From the NCBI RefSeq assembly GCF_003252795.1, contig NZ_QEPQ01000001.1:62001-126000 (forward strand): DNA of 64,000 bases. Reading direction: 5' to 3'. The notes beneath the pieces were generated by a model. That model was given only the letters and a program-made list of their open reading frames with translations, was not told where the DNA came from and did not search any database. Origin of the DNA: Haemophilus parainfluenzae (lineage in GTDB: Bacteria > Pseudomonadota > Gammaproteobacteria > Enterobacterales > Pasteurellaceae). Of the stretch, positions 19,541-30,657 are shown one piece after another. A program made the translations under genes and the position numbers. The number at the start of each line of letters is the position of its first letter. The first letter of the stretch is position 1.

Positions 19541-20293
19541 ATGACAGATATTCAAGATGTAATTTCCCCGAAATTGGCAAATGCCATTGCAAATCCTATT
19601 TTTCCGACAGTGGACAGCTTATTGCGTTCAGGTCGCCATATCAGCACAGATCAATTAGATAACCATGCTTTTTTAATGGATTTCCAAAATGAGTTGGATG
19701 GTTTTTATCGTCGTTACAATGTGGAATTGATTCGTGCTCCAGAAGGCTTTTTCTATTTACGTCCGAAAGCGACGACGTTAATTGCCCGTTCAGTACTTTC
19801 CGAATTAGAAATGTTAGTAGGGAAGGTGCTTTGCTATTTGTATTTAAGCCCAGAACGTTTGGCACAGCAAGGTATCTTCAGTACGCAAGAAGTCTATGAC
19901 GAATTGCTCAACTTGGCAGACGAAGGCAAATTATTGAAAGCTGTCAATCAACGTTCCAGCGGTTCGGATTTAGATAAACAAAAATTAGCTGAAAAAGTGC
20001 GTGCTGCGATCGGTCGTTTACGCCGTTTAGGCATGATTCATACCGTGGGTGAACAGCATAGCGGTAAATTTACTATTTCTGAATCAGTTTTCCGTTTTGG
20101 GGCTGAAGTGCGTTCTGGTGATGATCCACTAGAAGCACAAGCTCGCTTAATTCGTGATGGGGAAGCAGCAACACCGCAATCTCTCGAATTGGAAAAACAA
20201 GCCAAAGCAACAAGCAATGATGATGACCTTGATGATGAAGAAAGTGCGGTCGAAATTGATGAAGAATTTGATGATGCAGGAGAACAAGAATAA
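19541..20293 (+). CDS. mukE: Condensin subunit MukE
   Basis: 250 residues. MukE binds the MukF middle region and modulates MukB head ATPase. The first 215 residues are conserved, including [28 protein letters not shown]. The tail is strongly acidic ([24 protein letters not shown] region), and an uptake signal lies inside it at 20240. The stop overlaps the mukB ATG by one base (TAATG), implying coupled translation. Confidence 0.95.
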   Translation: MTDIQDVISPKLANAIANPIFPTVDSLLRSGRHISTDQLDNHAFLMDFQNELDGFYRRYNVELIRAPEGFFYLRPKATTLIARSVLSELEMLVGKVLCYLYLSPERLAQQGIFSTQEVYDELLNLADEGKLLKAVNQRSSGSDLDKQKLAEKVRAAIGRLRRLGMIHTVGEQHSGKFTISESVFRFGAEVRSGDDPLEAQARLIRDGEAATPQSLELEKQAKATSNDDDLDDEESAVEIDEEFDDAGEQE

Positions 20294-23200
20294 TGTCTGA
20301 TGTATTAGAACTTGAAAACGAAATCTATCAAGACGAACCTGAGCAATCAACCGAACAGGTTGAAGAAGAATTCATTGCTCCTGTATTAAACCAACATAAT
20401 GGGGTAGAACGAGGTAAATTCCGTTCACTGACCTTAATTAACTGGAATGGTTTCTTTGCCCGTACCTTTGATTTAGATGAATTAGTGACCACACTTTCCG
20501 GTGGTAACGGTGCCGGTAAATCCACAACCATGGCTGGTTTTGTTACGGCGTTGATTCCAGACTTAACCTTATTGCATTTCCGTAATACCACAGAAGCCGG
20601 CTCGACAGGCGGCTCTCGTGATAAAGGGTTACACGGTAAATTGCGTCCAGGCGTGTGTTATGCGGTATTAGATACCATCAATTCTCGTCATCAACGAATT
20701 CTCGTGGGTGTTCGTCTGCAACAAATCGCTGGCCGTGATAAGAAAGTAGATTTAAAAACCTTCTCGATTCAAGGTGTAGAATTATCCTTAAATCCGACCG
20801 CACTTTTCACCGAAACGGTCGGTGAACGTCAAGCTCGCGTACTCAATTTAAATGAATTAAAAGACAAAATTGAAAATCTTGGTGCGCAATTCAAGCAATA
20901 TCATTCCATCACCGATTATCACGGTATGATGTTTGATTTGGGTATTATTCCAAAACGCTTACGTAGTGCCTCAGACCGTAGCAAATTCTATAAATTAATC
21001 GAAGCTTCTTTATACGGTGGTATTTCCAGCGCTATTACCCGTTCTTTACGTGATTACCTATTGCCGGAAAACCTTGGTGTGCGCAAAGCCTTCCAAGATA
21101 TGGAAAGCGCATTACGTGAAAACCGCATGACCCTTGAAGCAATTAAAGTTACGCAATCTGATCGCGATTTATTCAAACATTTAATCACCGAAACCACTAA
21201 TTATGTGGCATCAGATTATATGCGTAATGCCAATGAACGCCGCGGCAATATCGAAGCTGCTCTAGGTTTCCGTCGTGATTGGTATAAAGCAAAAGCTGAG
21301 CAAGAATTATCACAACATCGCTTAATTGACTTAAGCCGTGAAGCAGCAGAATTAGCAGAAAATGAACGTACTTTAGAAGTAGATCACCAAAGTGCGGCAG
21401 ACCATCTAAACTTGGTATTAAATGCGTTACGTCATCAAGAAAAAGTATCGCGCTATCAAGAAGACGTAGCTGAGCTTACAGAAAAATTAGAAGAACAAAA
21501 AATGGTTGTAGAAACTGCAACCGAACAGCTTGAAGAAAGCCAAGCGCAATTTGAGCAAACGGAACTTGAAATTGACCAAGTACGTGCGCAACTTGCGGAT
21601 TATCAACAAGCATTAGATGCACAACAAACCCGTGCATTGCAATATCAACAAGCAATTGCTGCGCTTGAAAAAGCGAAAACCTTATGCGGTTTAGCGGATT
21701 TAAGCGTGAAAAATGCGGAAGATTACCAAGCTGAATTTGCTGCCCATGCAGAAAGTCTAACCGAGCAAGTGCTTGAGTTAGAACATAAAATGTCTATTTC
21801 TGAAGCGGCTAAATCACAATTTGATAAAGCCTATCAGTTGGTGTGCAAAATTGCTGGTGATATGCCGCGTTCAAGTGCTTGGGAAAGTGCTAAAGAATTA
21901 TTGCGTGAATATCCAACACAAAAAATTCAAGCACAACAAACCCCACAATTACGCGCGAAATTAAATGAGTTAGAGCAGCGCTATGCTCAACAACAAAGTG
22001 CGGTTAAATTATTGGCTGATTTTAATCAACGTGCTTATTTATCTTTAGAAACCGCTGATGAACTCGAAGCATACCACGCTGAACAAGAAGAACTCATTGA
22101 AAGTTTAAATGAAGAACTTGCTGAGCAAGTAGAAAACCGTTCAACCTTGCGTCAAAAACGTGAAAGTTTGACCGCGCTTTACGAAGAAAATGCTCGTAAA
22201 GCACCAGCTTGGTTAACTGCTCAAGCCGCTTTAGAACGCTTACAAGAGCAAAGTGGTGAAACCTTCGAGCATAGCCAAGATGTGATGCATTTTATGCAAT
22301 CACAATTGGTAAAAGAACGTGAGCTGACTATTCAACGTGACAATTTAGAGAAACAACGTCAACAATTAGACGAGCAAATTTCTCGTCTAAGCCAACCAGA
22401 TGGTTCTGAAGATGCTCGCTTAAATGTGCTTGCAGAACGTTTTGGTGGGGTATTGCTTTCTGAATTATATGATGATGTACCAATTGAAGATGCACCTTAT
22501 TTCTCGGCACTTTATGGTCCAGCTCGTCATGCTATTGTTGTGCGTGATCTCAACACGGTACGTGAACAATTAGCTAATTTAGAAGACTGTCCAGACGATT
22601 TATATTTAATCGAAGGTGACCCAAATGCCTTTGATGACAGCGTACTTTCAGCCCAAGAACTTGAAATGGGCGTTGTGGTGCAAGTATCTGATCGTGAATT
22701 ACGTTATTCAAAATTCCCGCAAATTCCATTATTCGGCCGAGCAGCACGTGAAAAACATTTAGAAGAATTACAAGCTAAACGTGATGAAATTGCGGAAGAA
22801 TACGCACAAATCGCCTTTGATGTACAAAAATGTCAACGTTTACACGAACACTTTAGTCAATTTGTTGGCTTACATCTAGCCCTTGCATTCCAACTAAATC
22901 CTGAAGAGGTGATGGCGGAAATCAATCAAGAGCGTAATGAAATCGATCGTGAGCTCAATCAATTCTCAAGTACCGAACAACAAATTCGCATTAAATTGGA
23001 TAATGCCAAAGAAAAAATGCAATTGTTGAATAAGTTAATGCCACAGCTTAACTTACTTGCTGATGGAGAATTACTTGATCGCATTGAAGAGTGCCGCGAA
23101 CAATTAGACATCGCAGAGCAAGATGAAAGCTTTATTCGTCAACATGGTGTTGCGTTGTCACAATTAGAGCCGATTGCCAATACTTTACAAAGCGATCCAG

Positions 23201-24810
23201 AAAACTATGAGCGCTTAAAAGCTGATTTAACCCAAGCCATTGAACGCCAAAAACAAGTACAACAACGTGTATTTGCTTTAGCGGATGTGGTGCAACGTAA
23301 AAATCACTTCAGTTATGAAGATGCTGGACAAGCAGAAACATCAGAGCTTAATGAGCAACTTCGTCAACGTTTGGAGCAATTACAGGCACAGCGTGATGCT
23401 CAACGTGAACAATTACGTCAAAAACAAAGCCAATTTGCACAATACAATCAAGTATTTATCCAATTGCAAAGTTCTTATGACAGTAAAAATCAATTGTTAA
23501 AAGAATTAATTGCTGAGATTGGTGAATTAGGCGTGCGTGCTGATGAAGGTGCAGAGGAACGTGCAAGAAATCGTCGTGATGAGTTGTATCAACAACTTTC
23601 AACCATCCGTCAACGTCGTTCTTATGTTGAAAAACAATTAACGCTTATTGAAAGCGAAGCGGAGAACTTAAATAAACGCATTCGCAAAGCGGAACGTGAT
23701 TATAAAACTCAACGTGAATTGGTTGTAGCTGCGAAAGTCAGCTGGTGCGTGGTTCTCCGTTTATCTCGCAATTCTGATGTGGAAAAACGACTCAATCGCC
23801 GTGAGTTGGCTTATTTATCTGCTGATGAGTTACGTTCAATGTCGGATAAAGCCTTAGGTGCGTTACGTACTGCGGTAGCAGATAATGAATATCTCCGCGA
23901 TGCATTGCGTATTTCTGAAGATAGCCGTAAACCGGAAAATAAAGTCCGCTTCTTCATCGCGGTATATCAGCATCTTCGTGAACGTATTCGTCAGGATATT
24001 ATTAAAACAGATGATCCGATTGATGCAATTGAGCAAATGGAAATTGAGCTTAATCGCTTAACAGAAGAATTGACTGGCCGTGAGAAAAAATTGGCGATCA
24101 GTTCTGAAAGTGTGGCAAATATTATGCGTAAAACCATTCAACGTGAACAAAATCGTATTCGCATGTTGAACCAAGGTCTACAAAATATTGCTTTCGGTCA
24201 GGTGAAATCGGTACGTTTAGTAGTCAATATTCGCGATACACATGCAATGTTGCTTGATGCGCTATCAGGTAAACAGGAAGAATATCAAGATTTATTCAGT
24301 GATAACCGTATTACCTTCTCTGAAGCCATTGCGAAACTTTATCAACGAATTAACCCGCATATTGATATGGGTCAACGCACGGCACAAACTATCGGTGAAG
24401 AATTATTAGATTACCGTAATTACCTCGAGTTAGAAGTTGAAGTCTTCCGTGGTGCGGATGGCTGGTTACGAGCTGAAAGTGGCGCATTATCGACAGGTGA
24501 AGCGATCGGTACGGGTATGTCAATCCTATTAATGGTTGTACAAAGCTGGGAAGAGGAAAGCCGCCGTATTCGCGGTAAAGACATCGTACCATGTCGTTTA
24601 CTATTCTTGGATGAAGCGGCGCGTTTAGATGGTAAATCCATTTCCACCTTGTTCGAACTTTGCGAACGTTTGGATATGCAATTACTTATCGCAGCGCCAG
24701 AGAATATCAGTCCTGAAAAAGGGACAACCTATAAACTGGTGCGTAAAATCGCCGGCAACCAAGAACAAGTTCATGTGGTTGGTTTGCGTGGCTTTGGCGC
24801 AACAGAGTAG
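20293..24810 (+). CDS. mukB: Condensin ATPase MukB
   Basis: 1505 residues, SMC-like. The Walker A loop is at [14 protein letters not shown] near residue 70; long coiled-coil arms (about 290-630 and 800-1130) flank a hinge around 640-780 ([15 protein letters not shown]...). The C-terminal head holds the signature [21 protein letters not shown] and Walker [18 protein letters not shown]. It forms the ATP-driven ring that extrudes DNA loops with MukF and MukE. The length is close to the 1486 residues of E. coli. It is the last gene of the operon. Confidence 0.97.
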   Translation: MSDVLELENEIYQDEPEQSTEQVEEEFIAPVLNQHNGVERGKFRSLTLINWNGFFARTFDLDELVTTLSGGNGAGKSTTMAGFVTALIPDLTLLHFRNTTEAGSTGGSRDKGLHGKLRPGVCYAVLDTINSRHQRILVGVRLQQIAGRDKKVDLKTFSIQGVELSLNPTALFTETVGERQARVLNLNELKDKIENLGAQFKQYHSITDYHGMMFDLGIIPKRLRSASDRSKFYKLIEASLYGGISSAITRSLRDYLLPENLGVRKAFQDMESALRENRMTLEAIKVTQSDRDLFKHLITETTNYVASDYMRNANERRGNIEAALGFRRDWYKAKAEQELSQHRLIDLSREAAELAENERTLEVDHQSAADHLNLVLNALRHQEKVSRYQEDVAELTEKLEEQKMVVETATEQLEESQAQFEQTELEIDQVRAQLADYQQALDAQQTRALQYQQAIAALEKAKTLCGLADLSVKNAEDYQAEFAAHAESLTEQVLELEHKMSISEAAKSQFDKAYQLVCKIAGDMPRSSAWESAKELLREYPTQKIQAQQTPQLRAKLNELEQRYAQQQSAVKLLADFNQRAYLSLETADELEAYHAEQEELIESLNEELAEQVENRSTLRQKRESLTALYEENARKAPAWLTAQAALERLQEQSGETFEHSQDVMHFMQSQLVKERELTIQRDNLEKQRQQLDEQISRLSQPDGSEDARLNVLAERFGGVLLSELYDDVPIEDAPYFSALYGPARHAIVVRDLNTVREQLANLEDCPDDLYLIEGDPNAFDDSVLSAQELEMGVVVQVSDRELRYSKFPQIPLFGRAAREKHLEELQAKRDEIAEEYAQIAFDVQKCQRLHEHFSQFVGLHLALAFQLNPEEVMAEINQERNEIDRELNQFSSTEQQIRIKLDNAKEKMQLLNKLMPQLNLLADGELLDRIEECREQLDIAEQDESFIRQHGVALSQLEPIANTLQSDPENYERLKADLTQAIERQKQVQQRVFALADVVQRKNHFSYEDAGQAETSELNEQLRQRLEQLQAQRDAQREQLRQKQSQFAQYNQVFIQLQSSYDSKNQLLKELIAEIGELGVRADEGAEERARNRRDELYQQLSTIRQRRSYVEKQLTLIESEAENLNKRIRKAERDYKTQRELVVAAKVSWCVVLRLSRNSDVEKRLNRRELAYLSADELRSMSDKALGALRTAVADNEYLRDALRISEDSRKPENKVRFFIAVYQHLRERIRQDIIKTDDPIDAIEQMEIELNRLTEELTGREKKLAISSESVANIMRKTIQREQNRIRMLNQGLQNIAFGQVKSVRLVVNIRDTHAMLLDALSGKQEEYQDLFSDNRITFSEAIAKLYQRINPHIDMGQRTAQTIGEELLDYRNYLELEVEVFRGADGWLRAESGALSTGEAIGTGMSILLMVVQSWEEESRRIRGKDIVPCRLLFLDEAARLDGKSISTLFELCERLDMQLLIAAPENISPEKGTTYKLVRKIAGNQEQVHVVGLRGFGATE

Positions 24811-24816
24811 TTTTTT

Positions 24817-24846
24817 AAAGCGGTCAAAGCAATTGGCCGCTTTTTT
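24817..24846 (+). terminator. Terminator of mukFEB
   Basis: AAAGCGGTCAA and TTGGCCGCTTTTTT form an 11-bp stem with one G-U pair and a T-run, right after the mukB stop. Confidence 0.8.
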
Positions 24847-24879
24847 CATTGTTATTTTTATGAGAATTTAGGACGAATT

Positions 24880-25752
24880 ATGCACAACCTTATTTTAGCC
24901 ATTCTATGTAGTGTTGCCGTATCGGTATTACTCAAAGTTGCTCGCAAGAAAAATATCATTATTGAACAAGCAATAGCGTTCAACTATATTGTCGCCATTT
25001 CATTAAGCTATTTCTTACTCAAACCTGATTTTAAAGGATTGGAATTTACCGAATATTTAGCACAAAGTGATAGCACACCTATTTTCCTGGCGTTAGGTAT
25101 TTTATTACCAACCGTATTTATCATTATGTCTAAAGCAGTTGAATTTGCGGGTATCGTGCGTTCAGATGCCGCACAACGCTTATCGTTATTTCTACCGATT
25201 GTTGCCTCTTTTATTATCTTCCATGAAACATTAAGTCAGCCCAAAATTGTTGGCATTATTTTGGCATTCATCGGTTTATTCTGTATTTTGAACAAATCGA
25301 ATGAACAAAGTGCGGTCACTTTTAAGGGTATTTTAGGCTTAATCGGTGTTTGGTTTGGTTATGGCACCATTGATATCTTATTTAAACAAGTGGCCAAAAG
25401 CGGGGGAGCATTCCCAACCACATTATTCATCGCTTTCTCATTAGCCGCTTGTGTCATGTTCCTGTATTTATTCCTAAAACGCACTCAATGGACTGTGCCA
25501 AGCTTTATTGGTGGAATCATTTTAGGTGTATTGAATTTCTTTAACATCCTGTTTTACATTAAAGCGCACCAAAGCTTCGGACAAAACCCAACCTTAGTTT
25601 TTGCGGGAATGAATATTGGTGTTATTTGTTTAGGTACCATCACCGGCGCATTTTTCTTCAAAGAAAAAATCAGCAAAATCAACTGGTTTGGTGTTCTTAT
25701 TAGCCTTTCAGCAATTTTCTGTTTATATTATTTAGATAAAATTTTGGCTTAA
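24880..25752 (+). CDS. EamA-family (drug/metabolite) membrane transporter
   Basis: 290 residues with about ten hydrophobic helices and the internal duplication of the EamA/DMT family. Helix 1 is LILAILCSVAVSVLLKVA, and the end of each half carries a conserved ETLSQPKIVGIILAFIGL / KEKISKINWFGVLISL pattern. The substrate cannot be deduced. It starts 70 bases after mukB behind a terminator. sbcB begins 2 bases after its stop, so the two share a transcript. Confidence 0.85.
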   Translation: MHNLILAILCSVAVSVLLKVARKKNIIIEQAIAFNYIVAISLSYFLLKPDFKGLEFTEYLAQSDSTPIFLALGILLPTVFIIMSKAVEFAGIVRSDAAQRLSLFLPIVASFIIFHETLSQPKIVGIILAFIGLFCILNKSNEQSAVTFKGILGLIGVWFGYGTIDILFKQVAKSGGAFPTTLFIAFSLAACVMFLYLFLKRTQWTVPSFIGGIILGVLNFFNILFYIKAHQSFGQNPTLVFAGMNIGVICLGTITGAFFFKEKISKINWFGVLISLSAIFCLYYLDKILA

Positions 25753-25754
25753 TT

Positions 25755-27176
25755 ATGGCAAACAATTTTAGTTTTTTTATCTACGATTACGAAAGTTTTG
25801 GTATCAATCCGGCAAGTGATCGTCCTGCTCAATTTGCTGGTATTCGTACCGATGCAGATTTCAATATCATTGGTGAGCCTATTATGTTGTATTGCAAGCA
25901 AACCAATGATTATTTGCCCGCCCCGGAAGCCGTAATTGTCACAGGAATCACGCCACAAGAATGTAATGAAAAGGGGATTCCTGAACCTGAATTTGCCGCA
26001 AAAATTCTAGCTGAGTTTTCACAACCTAATACTTGTGTGATGGGTTACAACAACATTCGTTATGACGATGAAATGACTCGCTATACTTTTTACCGTAATT
26101 TCATTGATCCCTATGAATATAGCTGGAAAAATGGCAATTCTCGGTGGGATTTACTGGATTTGGTCAGGGCTTGCTATGCACTGCGTCCAGAAGGGATAAA
26201 TTGGGCTTATGACGATGATGGTATGCCAAGCTTTCGCTTAGAAAAACTCACTAAAGCAAATGGTATTGAGCATGAAAATGCCCATGATGCGATGGCGGAT
26301 GTGTATGCAACTATTGCCATGGCTAAATTAATCAAAGAAAAGCAGCCTAAATTATTTCAATTCTTCTTTGAGCATAGAGGTAAGAGGGAAATTGAGAAGC
26401 TAATTGATACCGCGGAAATGACACCATTAGTGCACGTTTCAGGTATGCTAGGGAATTATCGCGGCAATTGTGCTTGGGTGGCACCATTAGCATGGCATCC
26501 AACTAATCAAAATGCCGTAATTGTCTGTGATTTATCAGGTGATATTGATAATTTACTCAGTAAAAGTGCGGTTGATTTGCGACAAGATTTATATACAAAG
26601 AAAAGCGAGCTAGAAGAAAGGGGAGTTTCATCAGTTCCATTGAAATTGGTTCATATTAATAAATGCCCAATTTTGGCTCCTGCAAAAACGTTACTGCCGG
26701 AAAATGCAGCTCGTTTAGGGATAGACAGACAACAATGCTTAGATAATTTAGCAAAATTGCGCCAATCCTTAGATATACGCGAGAAAGTTATTGAAATCTT
26801 CTCAGAAGAGCGCGAATTTGAGCCAAGTGATAATGTAGAAACAGAGCTTTATAACGGCTTCTTTTGCAATGCCGATAAAAACAATATGGCTATTTTACGC
26901 GATTTAACGCCTGAAAAATTAGCTGAGCATGGTTTAGCATTTGAAGATAAACGAATTCCAGAATTGTTATTCCATTATCGTGCAAGACATTTCTATAAAA
27001 CTCTAAATCGTGCTGAGCAAATCAAATGGCAAAAATATCGCCAACGTAAATTAGAACAAAGTGCGGTTAAATTTGAAGAAAGTTTACAGCAGTTAGCAGA
27101 GGAATATTCGGATAATCCAACTAAGCTAAATTTACTACAACAGGTTTATGAATACGGTGCAAAACTGTTATCTTAA
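25755..27176 (+). CDS. sbcB: Exodeoxyribonuclease I
   Basis: 473 residues. It is a 3'-5' exonuclease on single-stranded DNA used in recombination and mismatch repair. The DEDD exonuclease motifs are visible: FFIYDYESFGINPASD at the N-terminus, MGYNNIRYDDEMTRYTFYR near residue 96, and HENAHDAMADVYATIAMAKL near 174. The SH3-like and helical C-terminal regions follow. The length matches E. coli ExoI (475). It is translationally close to the EamA gene upstream. Confidence 0.95.
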   Translation: MANNFSFFIYDYESFGINPASDRPAQFAGIRTDADFNIIGEPIMLYCKQTNDYLPAPEAVIVTGITPQECNEKGIPEPEFAAKILAEFSQPNTCVMGYNNIRYDDEMTRYTFYRNFIDPYEYSWKNGNSRWDLLDLVRACYALRPEGINWAYDDDGMPSFRLEKLTKANGIEHENAHDAMADVYATIAMAKLIKEKQPKLFQFFFEHRGKREIEKLIDTAEMTPLVHVSGMLGNYRGNCAWVAPLAWHPTNQNAVIVCDLSGDIDNLLSKSAVDLRQDLYTKKSELEERGVSSVPLKLVHINKCPILAPAKTLLPENAARLGIDRQQCLDNLAKLRQSLDIREKVIEIFSEEREFEPSDNVETELYNGFFCNADKNNMAILRDLTPEKLAEHGLAFEDKRIPELLFHYRARHFYKTLNRAEQIKWQKYRQRKLEQSAVKFEESLQQLAEEYSDNPTKLNLLQQVYEYGAKLLS

Positions 27177-27220
27177 TCTTATATATATCGTGACATAGTC
27201 ACACAAATGCCAATCACCAA

Positions 27221-27254
27221 AAACGTAAATTTTAATCCCTGAGATTTACGTTTT
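27221..27254 (+). terminator. Terminator of the EamA-sbcB transcript
   Basis: AAACGTAAAT and ATTTACGTTTTT pair across a 12-base loop, 45 bases after the sbcB stop. Confidence 0.75.
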
Positions 27255-27743
27255 TCTTTTTTAAATCTAATGATATTCACCTCATAAAATAACGCAGAAT
27301 TCACGTAGCGTTGTCATTATTTTGACACATATAAACATCTTTATTTTTTCCTTACATAACAACTTTAGAGTGTATAAATCATTATTTAGTCTTGTTACAA
27401 GGTATTGCCAATCCAGATCTCACATTGCTTGAGCAGTACTCGTGACCTGTGTATAACTCTGTGATCTTATTAATACGTAGCTTTTACTAACCTTGTAATT
27501 GGTTTCGTATAATGTATATTATGTTAAATTAAATATATGGATATGTCACAAGCCAATATGGGTGACTATCCTATTTCATGCATTGGTCAAAATAAGTCGA
27601 TTTGGGATTATGGATATAAAAGAAATAAATGGATGTCTTTGAAATGGAATAATTAGAATTAGTATGAAATTTGTAGATAACGCTATGTGAATTCTGAATA
27701 CAATTTCGTACATCAATTCTGCAGATTTCATTATTCTTGATCT

Positions 27744-27793
27744 GATAATGAGAATTTATTTTACATATATCACCTAAATGAGAATAATTAACA
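27744..27793 (+). promoter_or_regulatory. Two Fur-like sites upstream of ferritin
   Basis: TGAGAATAATTAACA at 27779-27793 matches the 7-1-7 Fur model TGATAAT-N-ATTATCA at 12 of 14 positions. GATAATGAGAATTTATT at 27744-27760 matches the left half of the 19-base Fur box very well. Both lie 50-100 bases upstream of the promoter. Iron-dependent control of ferritin by Fur is known in other bacteria; whether activation or repression applies here is open. Confidence 0.5.
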
Positions 27794-27845
27794 TTGATTT
27801 CTCTTTTGTTATTAGTGACTTATAGAAATAATTTTAAAAAAATAC

Positions 27846-27874
27846 TTGACCATTCTCATTTGTGAGATTAGAAT
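27846..27874 (+). promoter_or_regulatory. Sigma-70 promoter of the ferritin operon
   Basis: TTGACC, 17-base spacer, TAGAAT. The spacer contains TCTCATTTGTGAGA, an inverted repeat that could host a regulator. The implied start is about 65 bases before the ATG. Confidence 0.75.
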
Positions 27875-27945
27875 GCACACCGATGACAAGTTAAGCAGTC
27901 TTGTTTTTATTTTTAATCTCTACTTAATAAGGAAAGGAGTTGGTT

Positions 27946-28431
27946 ATGCTTAATAAAGCAATCGCAGATAAGTTAAATGAACAAATCAATTTAGAGTTCT
28001 ACTCTTCTAATGTTTATTTGCAAATGAGTTCTTGGTGTAGCAAACACGGTTACGAAGGTGCTGCAGCATTTTTACTTCGTCATGCTGATGAAGAATTAGA
28101 ACACATGCAAAAATTATTCAAATATGTGAGTGAAACAAGTGGTATGCCACTTTTAGGTAAAATTGATGCACCTAAAAATGACTACAAATCACTTAAGGAA
28201 GTGTTTGAAACCACACTTGAACACGAAAAATTCATTACTTCTAAAATTAATGAATTAGTTGAAGTGACTTTTGCAAATAAAGACTATTCTACTTTTAACT
28301 TCTTACAATGGTACGTTGCAGAACAACACGAAGAAGAAAAATTATTCAATAGCATTATTGATAAATTTAACTTGGTGGGTGAAGATGGTCGTTCGCTTTA
28401 CTTTATCGATCGTGATTTAGCAACATTATAA
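27946..28431 (+). CDS. ftnA: Non-haem ferritin subunit A
   Basis: 161 residues, four-helix bundle that stores iron as ferric mineral in a 24-mer. Ferroxidase ligands are visible in [17 protein letters not shown] (Glu17 region), [11 protein letters not shown] and [11 protein letters not shown] chose ATG 27946 because AAAGGAG lies 6 bases upstream; the in-frame TTG at 27940 falls right after it. It is paired with a second ferritin 20 bases downstream, as in H. influenzae. Confidence 0.94.
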   Translation: MLNKAIADKLNEQINLEFYSSNVYLQMSSWCSKHGYEGAAAFLLRHADEELEHMQKLFKYVSETSGMPLLGKIDAPKNDYKSLKEVFETTLEHEKFITSKINELVEVTFANKDYSTFNFLQWYVAEQHEEEKLFNSIIDKFNLVGEDGRSLYFIDRDLATL

Positions 28432-28451
28432 TTTTAAAAGGAGAATACAAA

Positions 28452-28952
28452 ATGTTATCATCAAATGTAATCAAATTATTAAATGATCAAATGAACCTTG
28501 AGTTCTACTCTTCAAACCTTTACTTACAAATGAGCGCATGGTGCGAACAAAACGGTTTTGAAGGTGCTGCTAAATTCTTATCAGCTCACGCTGCAGAAGA
28601 AATGCAACACATGCGTAAATTATTCACTTATTTAAATGAAACTGGTGCATTAGCGGTAATCACTGCAATTGAAGCGCCTGCGCATGAATACAAATCATTA
28701 AAAGAAATCATTGAATTAACTTACAAACACGAAAAATTGATCACAAGTAAAATCAATGAATTAGTGGGTAAAACTTTTGAAGAAAAAGACTACTCTGCAT
28801 TCAATTTCTTACAATGGTATGTTGCAGAACAACACGAAGAAGAGAAATTATTCAGCGGTATTTTAGACAAATTAAATCTTCTTGGCGAAGATGGCAAAGG
28901 CTTATTCTTAATCGATAAAGATTTAGGTAACCTTGCTGGTCAAACCGCTTAA
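28452..28952 (+). CDS. ftnB: Non-haem ferritin subunit B
   Basis: 166 residues, clearly a paralogue of the gene before it (shared [26 protein letters not shown] and [11 protein letters not shown]). Ferroxidase residues appear retained. The two probably co-assemble or serve different phases of iron supply. A ribosome site AAAAGGAG lies 8 bases before ATG. It is transcribed with ftnA and ends at a strong terminator. Confidence 0.93.
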   Translation: MLSSNVIKLLNDQMNLEFYSSNLYLQMSAWCEQNGFEGAAKFLSAHAAEEMQHMRKLFTYLNETGALAVITAIEAPAHEYKSLKEIIELTYKHEKLITSKINELVGKTFEEKDYSAFNFLQWYVAEQHEEEKLFSGILDKLNLLGEDGKGLFLIDKDLGNLAGQTA

Positions 28953-28964
28953 TTAGATAATTAT

Positions 28965-28993
28965 AAAGCTTAGTAGAAATACTAAGCTTTTAT
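28965..28993 (+). terminator. Terminator of the ferritin operon
   Basis: AAAGCTTAGT-AGAAAT-ACTAAGCTTT then TATTTTA, a perfect 10-bp stem. Confidence 0.8.
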
Positions 28994-29102
28994 TTTACTC
29001 ACAAATTGTGACAACGTATCAAATTATTTTAAACTTCCCTTTCATCTTTGAATACAAGTTGATGAAATTTAAAACAACCACACGTTTTTAATGAAATTTT
29101 AC

Positions 29103-29130
29103 TTGCAACGAAGTAAGATAAACGTATAAT
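29103..29130 (+). promoter_or_regulatory. Promoter of tRNA-Leu
   Basis: TTGCAA (29103-29108), 16-base spacer, perfect TATAAT (29125-29130), 17 bases before the mature 5' end. Confidence 0.7.
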
Positions 29131-29146
29131 TCAGAACAACCCAAAT

Positions 29147-29232
29147 GCCTGGGTGGCGAAATTGGTAGACGCAGCGGATTCAAAATCCGCCGGTGAATAA
29201 CCGTGTCGGTTCGAGTCCGACCCTAGGCACCA
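29147..29232 (+). tRNA. tRNA-Leu(CAA)
   Basis: Full cloverleaf of 86 bases including an encoded CCA. The acceptor stem is GCCTGGG / CCTAGGC, the anticodon stem GCGGA / TCCGC encloses the loop TTCAAAA with anticodon CAA at 29181-29183, a long variable arm follows, and the T-arm is GTCGGTTCGAGTCCGAC. The long variable arm and the anticodon fix it as a type II leucine tRNA reading UUG. Confidence 0.97.
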
Positions 29233-29242
29233 CAGAATTTAT

Positions 29243-29271
29243 AAGCTCTGAAGTTGATTCAGGGCTTTTTT
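29243..29271 (+). terminator. Terminator of tRNA-Leu
   Basis: AAGCTCTGAA-GTTGA-TTCAGGGCTT then TTTTT, a 10-bp stem with one wobble pair. Confidence 0.8.
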
Positions 29272-29290
29272 ATTAGCTAAAGTAATCAAT

Positions 29291-30220
29291 ATGACAGAAC
29301 AAAACCAAGATAAAAAACAGAGTTATAATTTCAATAAATTGCAAAAACGTCTTCGCCGTAATGTAGGCAATGCAATTGCTGATTTCGGTATGATTGAAGA
29401 TGGCGATAAAGTGATGGTTTGTCTTTCTGGTGGCAAAGACAGCTATACACTGCTTGATATTTTGTTGAATTTACAACAAAGCGCTCCGATTAAATTCGAT
29501 ATCGTTGCTGTCAATTTAGACCAAAAACAGCCTGGTTTTCCTGAGCATGTTTTACCTGAATATCTGCAAAGTATTGGTGTGGATTATAAAATCGTTGAAG
29601 AAAATACTTATGGCATCGTGAAAGAGAAAATTCCAGAAGGCAAAACAACGTGCTCTCTCTGCTCTCGCCTACGCCGTGGTATTTTATACCGTACGGCAAC
29701 TGAACTTGGCGCAACAAAAATTGCACTTGGACACCATCGTGATGATATGCTGGCTACCCTATTTCTGAATATGTTCTACGGTGGGAAACTAAAATCGATG
29801 CCACCGAAATTAATTTCAGATGACGGCAAGCAAATCGTGATTCGTCCATTGGCTTATTGTAAAGAAAAAGATATTGAAAAATATGCCGTAGCCAAAGAAT
29901 TCCCAATTATCCCTTGTAATTTATGTGGTTCTCAACCTAATTTACAACGTCAAGTGGTGAAAGAAATGTTGAATACTTGGGACCGTCAATATCCAGGTCG
30001 CTTAGAAACCATGTTTAGCGCAATGCAAAACATTACGTTGTCACACTTATGTGACCCAAAACTCTTTGATTTCAAAGGCATTAAACATGGCCAATCACTT
30101 GATGGCATTGAAGGGGATACCGCATTTGATGAAGAACGCATCGAACCAATGAAATTTGATGATGAAGATGCGTCTGACTACTCCGATACTGAAATGATCA
30201 GCTTTAAAGAAGTGAATTAA
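29291..30220 (+). CDS. ttcA: tRNA 2-thiocytidine(32) synthetase
   Basis: 309 residues. It adds sulfur to cytidine 32 of certain tRNAs and carries an oxygen-sensitive Fe-S cluster. The PP-loop ATPase motif [11 protein letters not shown] is near residue 50, the cysteine pair CSLCSR near 123, and a further CNLCGSQ near 214. The C-terminus is extended and acidic ([17 protein letters not shown]). tusE follows after one base, so the two sulfur-transfer genes are an operon. Confidence 0.95.
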   Translation: MTEQNQDKKQSYNFNKLQKRLRRNVGNAIADFGMIEDGDKVMVCLSGGKDSYTLLDILLNLQQSAPIKFDIVAVNLDQKQPGFPEHVLPEYLQSIGVDYKIVEENTYGIVKEKIPEGKTTCSLCSRLRRGILYRTATELGATKIALGHHRDDMLATLFLNMFYGGKLKSMPPKLISDDGKQIVIRPLAYCKEKDIEKYAVAKEFPIIPCNLCGSQPNLQRQVVKEMLNTWDRQYPGRLETMFSAMQNITLSHLCDPKLFDFKGIKHGQSLDGIEGDTAFDEERIEPMKFDDEDASDYSDTEMISFKEVN

Positions 30221-30221
30221 T

Positions 30222-30551
30222 ATGATTACCGTACAAGGAAAACAAATCGAAACCGACGCCTTTGGCTATTTACTTAATATTGCTGATTGGAATGAAGATG
30301 TAGCAAAACACATCGCTCACCTAGAAGATGTAGAACTGACTGACGCTCACTGGGAAGTGATTTATTTTGTGCGTGATTTCTATCAAGAATATAACACCTC
30401 CCCTGCGATTAGAATGCTGGTAAAAGCAATGTCAGAAAAATTAGGTGCCGATAAAGGTAATAGCCGCTATTTGCAACGACTCTTCCCTGACGGACCAGCT
30501 AAACAAGCAACCAAACTGGCGGGTCTGCCCAAACCAGCTAAATGCTTATAG
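30222..30551 (+). CDS. tusE: Sulfurtransferase TusE (DsrC family)
   Basis: 109 residues. TusE takes persulfide from the TusBCD complex and passes it to MnmA for 2-thiouridine formation at the tRNA wobble position. The DsrC fold is recognisable ([24 protein letters not shown]), and the essential C-terminal cysteine is the penultimate residue (KPAKCL, Cys108). It starts one base after the ttcA stop. Confidence 0.94.
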   Translation: MITVQGKQIETDAFGYLLNIADWNEDVAKHIAHLEDVELTDAHWEVIYFVRDFYQEYNTSPAIRMLVKAMSEKLGADKGNSRYLQRLFPDGPAKQATKLAGLPKPAKCL

Positions 30552-30558
30552 AATAACG

Positions 30559-30590
30559 TAACCGTGCGATAAAGTACGGTTATTTTTTTA
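30559..30590 (+). terminator. Terminator of ttcA-tusE
   Basis: TAACCGT and ACGGTTA with a 10-base loop, then ATTTTTTT on the plus strand, just after tusE. Confidence 0.75.
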
Positions 30591-30599
30591 CCCAAATTT

Positions 30600-30623
30600 C
30601 GCTATATACAAAAAATATAATCA
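30600..30623 (+). promoter_or_regulatory. Possible ModE site before the permease remnant
   Basis: CG-CTATATA, then an A-rich centre, then TATAATCA. The left half and 24-base span fit the ModE molybdate-regulator box (about TTATATA-N6-TATATAA flanked by CG), but the right half is degenerate. The call leans on the better site before mop at 33130. Confidence 0.3.
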
Positions 30624-30657
30624 CTATATACTTATAAAAACAACGAATTTTGAGTGT

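Larger units (their letters stand above)
27177..27945. other. 0.77-kb gap upstream of the ferritin genes
   Basis: No gene of convincing quality. It contains the sbcB terminator (27221-27254), a TGTCA-N6-TGACA inverted repeat at 27312-27327, a TATAAT hexamer at 27508, an unconvincing 39-codon ORF (27537-27656) without ribosome site, two Fur-like sites and the ferritin promoter near the end. The composition is very AT-rich and looks like eroded sequence. Confidence 0.55.

Noticed and set aside
27537-27656. 39-codon ORF (begins MDMSQANMGDYPI) in the gap before the ferritins
   Set aside because: No ribosome site, no recognisable family, and the surrounding sequence looks eroded.
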